Shown piece by piece: positions 59,712-64,000 of a DNA stretch of 64,000 nucleotides (within the stretch, counting starts at the first letter, position 1; each line of letters begins with the position of its first letter). This DNA is from Actinomycetes bacterium. Lineage in GTDB: Bacteria; Actinomycetota; Actinomycetes; Mycobacteriales; Mycobacteriaceae. The position numbers were made by a program, and so were the translations under genes. The stretch lies in the NCBI GenBank assembly GCA_023461275.1, contig JAEYMI010000052.1, forward strand, positions 32,797-96,796, in the 5' to 3' direction. The notes beneath the pieces were generated by a model. It saw nothing but the letters and a program-made list of their open reading frames with translations, did not search any database and was not told the origin of the DNA.

Positions 59712-60733
59712 CGGATCGGTTCCTCAGTGGTGCGGTACCAGTCGACGGTCTGCGCCAGCCCCTCGGCCAGTGACGTCGACGGCGCCCAACCGGACGCCCA
59801 GATCTTCGTCACGTCAAGGATCTTGCGCGGCGTTCCGTCGGGTTTGCCGGTGTCCCAATGTGTTTCACCGGTGTAGCCGACGACGTCGGCGACCATCGCG
59901 GCGATCTCGCGGATCGAATTGTCCTTACCCACACCGACATTCACGTGGCTGTCGCCGTTGTAGTGGTCCAGCAGGTGCAGGCAGGCGTCGGCCATGTCGT
60001 CGACGTACATCAGTTCCCGACGCGGCGTTCCCGAACCCCAGTTGAGGACCGAGGGTGCGCCGGTGCGCATCGCGTTCTCGTAGCGTCGGATCAGGGCGGG
60101 CACCACGTGCGACGCACCGTCGGCGAAGTTGTCGCCCGGGCCGTAGAGGTTGGTCGGCATCGCCGAGATCCACGGCAGGCCGTACTGCCGGCGCACCGAC
60201 CGAACATGCTGCATGCCAGCGATTTTCGCGATCGCGTAGGCCTCGTTGGTGGGCTCGAGGTCGCCATTGAGCAGCGCTTCCTCGCGGATCGGCTGGGCGG
60301 CGTACTTCGGGTAGATGCACGACGACCCGAGGAACAGCAGACGCTGCACCCCGACTTCGCGGGCCGCGTCGAGCACGTTGAGCTGGATGCGCAGGTTGTC
60401 GGACAGGAAGTCGACGGGCCACGAGTTGTTGGCGAGGATGCCCCCGACCTTCGCGGCGGCGAGCACCACCACGTCCGGGCGGGTGGAGCGCAGGTAGTCG
60501 AAGGTGGCGTCGCGGTCGCGCAGATCCAGGTCAGCGCTGGATTCGCCTGCCAGATTGGTGAATCCGGCGGCACCGAAGCGGCGCCACAGGGCCGAGCCCA
60601 CCAGGCCGCGGTGGCCGGCGATGTAGACCGACGCGGTGCGATCGAGCGGTTGGGCGGTGAAGTCGGTGCACACGATGTCGCCAGTGCGCACGGGCACGTC
60701 GACGGTGGACGAAGCGGTCGACGATGCGGTCAT
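59708..60733 (-). CDS. fcl: GDP-L-fucose synthase, module 3
   Basis: 341 residues with all catalytic motifs: IAGHRGLVGSALW, LGSSCIYPK, YAIAK, and the later histidine in GASHVVP. A short Ser/Thr/Ala-rich N-terminal stretch (MTASSTASSTVD) precedes the fold. ATG 60733 overlaps the gmd stop (ATGA); the longer upstream frame is a shadow of gmd. Confidence 0.95.
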   Translation of the reverse strand: MTASSTASSTVDVPVRTGDIVCTDFTAQPLDRTASVYIAGHRGLVGSALWRRFGAAGFTNLAGESSADLDLRDRDATFDYLRSTRPDVVVLAAAKVGGILANNSWPVDFLSDNLRIQLNVLDAAREVGVQRLLFLGSSCIYPKYAAQPIREEALLNGDLEPTNEAYAIAKIAGMQHVRSVRRQYGLPWISAMPTNLYGPGDNFADGASHVVPALIRRYENAMRTGAPSVLNWGSGTPRRELMYVDDMADACLHLLDHYNGDSHVNVGVGKDNSIREIAAMVADVVGYTGETHWDTGKPDGTPRKILDVTKIWASGWAPSTSLAEGLAQTVDWYRTTEEPIR

Positions 60734-61752
60734 GACCACCCCTGCACTGTCGGGGTGTCGATCCAGGAGGTGCCCTCGCAGTCCAGCGACGCGATGTCGG
60801 CGTCGACCATGATGCGGGCCAGCTCGTGGGCGTCGACCGACGCCTTCCAATCCAGGTCGCGGTGCGCCTTGCTCGCGTCGCCGATCAGCGAGTCGACCTC
60901 GGTGGGACGCAGGTAGCGCTCGTCGAACCGCACGTGGCGTTCCCAGTCCAGGCCGGCGTGCTCGAAGGCGGTGGCGACGAAATCCTTGACGGTGCAGTCG
61001 ATTCCGGTGGCGAGTACATAGTCGCTGGGCTCGTCGGCCTGCAGCATCCGCCACATCCCCTCGACATATTCGGGTGCGTAGCCCCAGTCGCGCACGGCGT
61101 CGAGGTTGCCCATGTAGAGGTGTTCCTGCTTGCCCGCGGCGATCCGGGCGACCGCGCGGGTGATCTTGCGGGTCACGAAAGTCTCACCGCGACGGGGTGA
61201 TTCGTGATTGAACAGGATGCCGTTGACGGCGTAGATGCCGTATGCCTCGCGATAGTTGCGGGTCACCCAGTAGGAGTAGACCTTTGCCGCGCCGTACGGC
61301 GAGCGCGGGTAGAACAAGGTGTCCTCGTTCTGCGGCGGCGGAGTGGCGCCGAACATTTCCGAGCTCGACGCCTGGTAGAAGCGGCAGCTGATCTTGGACT
61401 GCCGTACCGCTTCCAGTAGGCGGATCGACCCGATGCCGGTGGTGTCGCCGGTGTGCTCGGGCTCGTCGAAGCTGACCCGCACATGTGACTGTGCCGCAAG
61501 GTTATACACCTCGTGGGGATCGATCTCCGAGAGCAGCGTCACCAGCCGGGCACCGTCGGAGAGGTCGCCGTAGTGCAGGAACAGGCGTGCGGCAGGGTCG
61601 TGCGGATCGGTGTAGAGGTGATCGATGCGCGCGGTGTTGAACGTCGACGCCCGACGGATGAGGCCATGCACCTCATAGCCTTTCGCGAGCAAGAGCTCGG
61701 CGAGATACGACCCGTCCTGACCGGTGATGCCGGTGATCAGAGCGCGTTTCAT
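60730..61752 (-). CDS. gmd: GDP-mannose 4,6-dehydratase, module 3
   Basis: 340 residues, almost identical to the other two copies, with ITGITGQDGSYLAE, SSSEMFG and SPYGAAKVYSYW. The ribosome site CTAGGAGAATC precedes ATG 61752. First large gene of the 14-gene module 3 operon. Confidence 0.95.
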   Translation of the reverse strand: MKRALITGITGQDGSYLAELLLAKGYEVHGLIRRASTFNTARIDHLYTDPHDPAARLFLHYGDLSDGARLVTLLSEIDPHEVYNLAAQSHVRVSFDEPEHTGDTTGIGSIRLLEAVRQSKISCRFYQASSSEMFGATPPPQNEDTLFYPRSPYGAAKVYSYWVTRNYREAYGIYAVNGILFNHESPRRGETFVTRKITRAVARIAAGKQEHLYMGNLDAVRDWGYAPEYVEGMWRMLQADEPSDYVLATGIDCTVKDFVATAFEHAGLDWERHVRFDERYLRPTEVDSLIGDASKAHRDLDWKASVDAHELARIMVDADIASLDCEGTSWIDTPTVQGWS

Positions 61753-61878
61753 GATTCTCCTAGCGTGAAAAGTTTCGCCCTGCGGTCAGCCGCGATGGCT
61801 GCCGGAGTGGCGCAGTGATTCTGGTGAGGCTGGTACTGAGCTCGCGGCGGGGCGATCGTCGTCGAAGGACGATGACCG

Positions 61879-62100
61879 TCAGCGGGGTGGCGAGTGCCAG
61901 TGAGATCCGACGTCGACGTCGGTGGGTGACTGCGTCGTCAAGCCACGCATGGCCGTGACGCCATGCGTAGTCGCGAAGCTGCGCGACGTCGTGAAGCTGC
62001 GCGTGGTTGTGGATCCGCGCATGCCGTCGGTCGCCGGTGATACGACAGTGTCGAAAGCCGTTACTTCGGCTACGGATGTCGGGCGCGCCGCTGGCTCCAT
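61879..62100 (-). CDS. Candidate 73-residue leader-region protein upstream of gmd
   Basis: ATG 62100 lies 5-6 bases after a run of Gs (AGGGGGG). The product is Ser/Thr/Arg-rich with internally similar segments TTRSFTTSRSFATTHG and MRGST/MRGLT. No family recognised. It occupies the same place as the short frames below P2 and P3. Could be a leader protein or chance. Confidence 0.33.
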   Translation of the reverse strand: MEPAARPTSVAEVTAFDTVVSPATDGMRGSTTTRSFTTSRSFATTHGVTAMRGLTTQSPTDVDVGSHWHSPPR

Positions 62101-62154
62101 GTCAACCCCCCTGGTCAGTTGAATCGACTGTTTCCCTTAAGCCGATTCCTTCGT

Positions 62155-62190
62155 CGAAGGCTGTCTTATCGATATCCCCAACAGCCTTCG
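62155..62190 (-). promoter_or_regulatory. Leader hairpin below promoter P4
   Basis: CGAAGGCTGT (62155-62164) and ACAGCCTTCG (62181-62190) are perfect 10-base arms with a 16-base loop, just below the -10 of P4. A candidate attenuator or protein-binding RNA structure. Confidence 0.5.
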
Positions 62191-62201
62191 AAGTTGCGTT
62201 A

Positions 62202-62229
62202 ACTGTAGCTAATCGCGGCATTGCTTCAA
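62202..62229 (-). promoter_or_regulatory. Promoter P4 of the module 3 operon
   Basis: TTGAAG -35 (62229-62224), 16-base spacer, TACAGT -10 (62207-62202). CAATTG overlaps the -35; upstream GTGGATTTG resembles the stretch upstream of P1 (GTGGATTGG). Confidence 0.6.
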
Positions 62230-62252
62230 TTGATAGAAGGTTCAAATCCACG

Positions 62253-62268
62253 CAGGTCATGTGACCTG
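62253..62268. promoter_or_regulatory. Palindromic operator candidate upstream of P4
   Basis: CAGGTCATGTGACCTG has perfect 7-base arms (CAGGTCA / TGACCTG) with a 2-base centre, 24 bases upstream of the P4 -35, a position suited to an activator dimer. Not seen at P1-P3. Confidence 0.5.
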
Positions 62269-62483
62269 AATCGCGCTCAACCTGCAGTGATGCTGTCCTA
62301 ACTGTGCCCAGGGGTACGGTCTACAACAGGCGTTTAACTCGCCTCAACAGGGGCTGTAATCAGGACTTTTGCATTCTTACCGTTGAGTTAAAATGACAAC
62401 GACCGGTGGTAGGTCGAGCCTCATTTGTTGACTCGTAGTTGTCATTCACGGAAGAGCGCCGTCTGGCGCTAGGTTGCGGATAC

Positions 62484-62503
62484 GTGGCACCGATCGTCGT
62501 ATC
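62484..62503 (-). promoter_or_regulatory. Conserved island element, copy 4
   Basis: Plus-strand GTGGCACCGATCGTCGTATC, 255 bases upstream of the P4 -35 and 66 bases upstream of the menA start on the other strand. Confidence 0.6.
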
Positions 62504-62568
62504 CCCTACAGCACGTGTTGAGTCGCGCCGCCGCGTCCGTCGTCGACCCGACGTGGCAGGATCACCAC

Positions 62569-63474
62569 GTGGCTACCCCATCGGAGTGGATCGAAGGCGC
62601 CCGTCCGCGCACCTTGCCCAACGCGATCGCACCGGTGGTCGCCGGCGTCGGCGCCGCGCTGCACAGCAGTCGGCTGGAGAACGCCGGGCTGGAGAGCACC
62701 GGGTTCGACGGCATCTCGTGGTGGAAGGCCGCACTCGCGCTTGCGGTCTCGATGGCGCTGATCGTGGGCGTCAACTACGCCAACGACTACTCCGACGGCA
62801 TCCGCGGCACCGACGACGACCGGGTCGGCCCGATGCGGCTCGTCGGATCCGGCGCGGCCTCCCCGGCAGCGGTGAAGCGTGCCGCCTTCCTATGCTTCGG
62901 CGTCGCCGCGGTGTGCGGGCTGGTGCTGGCGGTGACGACCGCCTGGTGGTTGCTGCTGGTCGGCGCGGTGTGCGTGGCCGGCGCCTGGTTCTACACCGGC
63001 GGTTCCAAGCCGTACGGGTACCTGGGGTTCGGCGAGGTCGCTGTGTTCGTGTTCTTCGGCCTGGTCGCGGTGCTGGGGACGCAGTTCGTGACCGTGGGCC
63101 GCGTCGACTGGGTGGGCCTGGTGTGCGCCATCGCGATCGGGGCGCTGTCCACGGCGGTGCTGGTGGTCAACAATGTGCGCGACATCCCGACCGACGCGGA
63201 GTCAGGCAAGATCACTCTCGCGGTCCGCCTCGGCGACAAGCGCTCGAGGCTGTTTTTCGGCGTCCTGTTGGCGGTCCCGCTGGTGGCGGGTGTGGTCCTG
63301 GCCGCGGCGACCCCCTGGGCATTGCTCACCCTGCTGACCGCGCCGCTGCTCTGGGTGGCGTACCGTCCGGTCCGGTCCGGAGCCGTTGGCCCGCAGCTCA
63401 TTCCGGCCCTCGGCGCCACCGGCCGCGCGATGCTCGTGTGGGCCGTGATCGCCGCGGTGACGCTCGCCCTCTAG
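62569..63474 (+). CDS. menA: 1,4-Dihydroxy-2-naphthoate polyprenyltransferase (menaquinone biosynthesis)
   Basis: 301 residues, UbiA-type membrane prenyltransferase with about nine helices. The two aspartate-rich substrate motifs are NYANDYSDGIRGTDDDR and NNVRDIPTDAESGK. It prenylates DHNA to give demethylmenaquinone. GTG 62569 after CAGGATC gives the usual start ATPSEWIEGARPRTLPNA. It marks the right border of the EPS island, as menE marks the left. Confidence 0.95.
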   Translation: MATPSEWIEGARPRTLPNAIAPVVAGVGAALHSSRLENAGLESTGFDGISWWKAALALAVSMALIVGVNYANDYSDGIRGTDDDRVGPMRLVGSGAASPAAVKRAAFLCFGVAAVCGLVLAVTTAWWLLLVGAVCVAGAWFYTGGSKPYGYLGFGEVAVFVFFGLVAVLGTQFVTVGRVDWVGLVCAIAIGALSTAVLVVNNVRDIPTDAESGKITLAVRLGDKRSRLFFGVLLAVPLVAGVVLAAATPWALLTLLTAPLLWVAYRPVRSGAVGPQLIPALGATGRAMLVWAVIAAVTLAL

Positions 63475-64000
63475 CGGCGGATCGCCGCTGGCCGAGTGCC
63501 GCGAGCCCCTGGGCGAGCGGTATATCGAGGCCCCCCACCAGCAAACGCATGCATTTGTCGCGGAAACCGCACCAAATGCATTTGCCTGCCAGCCCGCCCC
63601 TGCCCGCGAGCGCCCCGAGCCCCGGTTAGCGGGGAGGCCCGAGGCCCCAGCACCAAACGCATGCAATTGTCGCGGAACCCGCACCAAATGCCTTCCCCTG
63701 TCGGCCCGCCCCTGCCAGCCCGCCCCTGCCCGCGAGCCCCTGCTAACCGAGCGCCCCGAGCCCCTGGGCGAGCGACCCATCGAGGCCCCACCACCAAATG
63801 CATGCAAACGTCGCGGAAAACGCACCAAATGCATGCCCCTGCCCGCGAGCCCCTGCTAGCTCGCAACCGGCCCCGGGCCGCCGGCACCCTCCCCGCCCGC
63901 CGACCCTTCCTGACCCGCGTGCCCTCCCCCGCGGCCCGCACCCTCCCCCCCCGCACCCTCCCCTCCCGCACCCTCCCCACCCGCACCCTCCCCACCCGCC
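63475..64000. repeat. Repeat-rich intergenic region after menA
   Basis: No gene is supported. Three imperfect palindromes (63546-63585, 63658-63692, 63798-63836) of the type CGCATGCATTTGTCGCGG..CCGCACCAAATGCAT share their core with the hairpin at 42358-42402. They sit in larger direct repeats of about 110-140 bases (CGAGCCCCTGGGCGAGC..ATCGAGGCCC). From about 63935 to the window end a tandem 15-base C-rich repeat (CCGCACCCTCCCCAC type) begins; its G-rich complement could form quadruplexes. Confidence 0.75.

Larger units (their letters stand above)
61753..62568. other. Leader and promoter region between module 3 and menA
   Basis: About 815 bases between divergent gmd and menA. It contains, leftward, the conserved element (62484-62503), a palindrome (62253-62268), promoter P4 (62202-62229), a leader hairpin (62155-62190) and a 73-codon candidate reading frame. 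AT-rich tracts at 62130-62480 contrast with the flanking genes. Confidence 0.65.

Noticed and set aside
62239..62249. GGTTCAAATCC, resembling a tRNA T-loop
   Set aside because: No acceptor, D or anticodon stems can be drawn around it.
3788..62568. Transposon or prophage origin of the island
   Set aside because: No transposase, integrase, phage gene, tRNA or clear terminal repeats were found; only the menE fragment hints at homologous recombination.
62439..63629. 396-codon plus-strand frame over menA
   Set aside because: Shadow in another frame; menA with both Asp-rich motifs is the true gene.

Overview
The window is GC-rich actinobacterial DNA, most likely from a mycolic-acid bacterium (order Mycobacteriales, probably Gordonia; this is inference). 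The two ends are housekeeping DNA. On the left, on the plus strand, lie pitA, a small membrane protein, two DUF3349 proteins and menE. On the right, also on the plus strand, lies menA. In mycobacteria menE, the DUF3349 gene, the small membrane gene and pitA are neighbours and menA is only a few genes away. Here almost 59 kb of surface-polysaccharide DNA lies between menE and menA.

The island holds three full Wzx/Wzy-type exopolysaccharide (EPS) modules plus a small fourth unit, nearly all on the minus strand. Module 1 (about 3.9-24.5 kb) has a gmd-fcl-wcaF-wcaI core, the only sugar-1-phosphate transferase for starting the lipid-linked oligosaccharide, an acyltransferase, a flippase, a polymerase, a Wzz-like protein, and a plus-strand group of secreted enzymes (lipase, beta-helix protein, SGNH hydrolase, GH16). 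Module 2 (24.9-41.0 kb) has a flippase, a secreted GH71-like enzyme, two Wzz-like proteins, a polymerase with an acidic heptapeptide-repeat tail, a second acyltransferase, a lipase and its own gmd/fcl/wcaF/wcaI. Module 3 (46.4-61.8 kb) repeats the plan, with a GH5/39-like glycosidase, an SGNH hydrolase, a flippase, a GT2, a Wzz-like protein carrying 13 acidic heptapeptide repeats, a polymerase, a second Wzz-like protein and a frameshifted lipase. Within modules most genes overlap by 1-4 bases (ATGA, GTGA or TGATG), which suggests tight translational coupling.

Between modules 2 and 3 (42.4-45.7 kb) a small operon keeps open reading frames for an fcl-like protein, a GT4-like protein and a Wzz-like protein, yet all three have lost the parts that define their families: the fcl catalytic Tyr and Cys, the GT4 EX7E motif and lysine, and the Wzz extracytoplasmic domain. 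It looks like a pseudoenzyme operon.

The four leftward units share a promoter layout (TTGMAR-like -35, exactly 16 bp spacer, -10), and each carries a near-identical 20-bp element 250-255 bp upstream of the -35. I know of no description of this element. Short leader reading frames follow three of the promoters. Other structure includes a decayed second copy of the menE 3' end next to the intact gene, many short tandem duplications at gene termini, a palindromic repeat family (42.4 kb and after menA) and strong hairpins between units. I see no tRNA, rRNA, CRISPR array, transposase or integrase.
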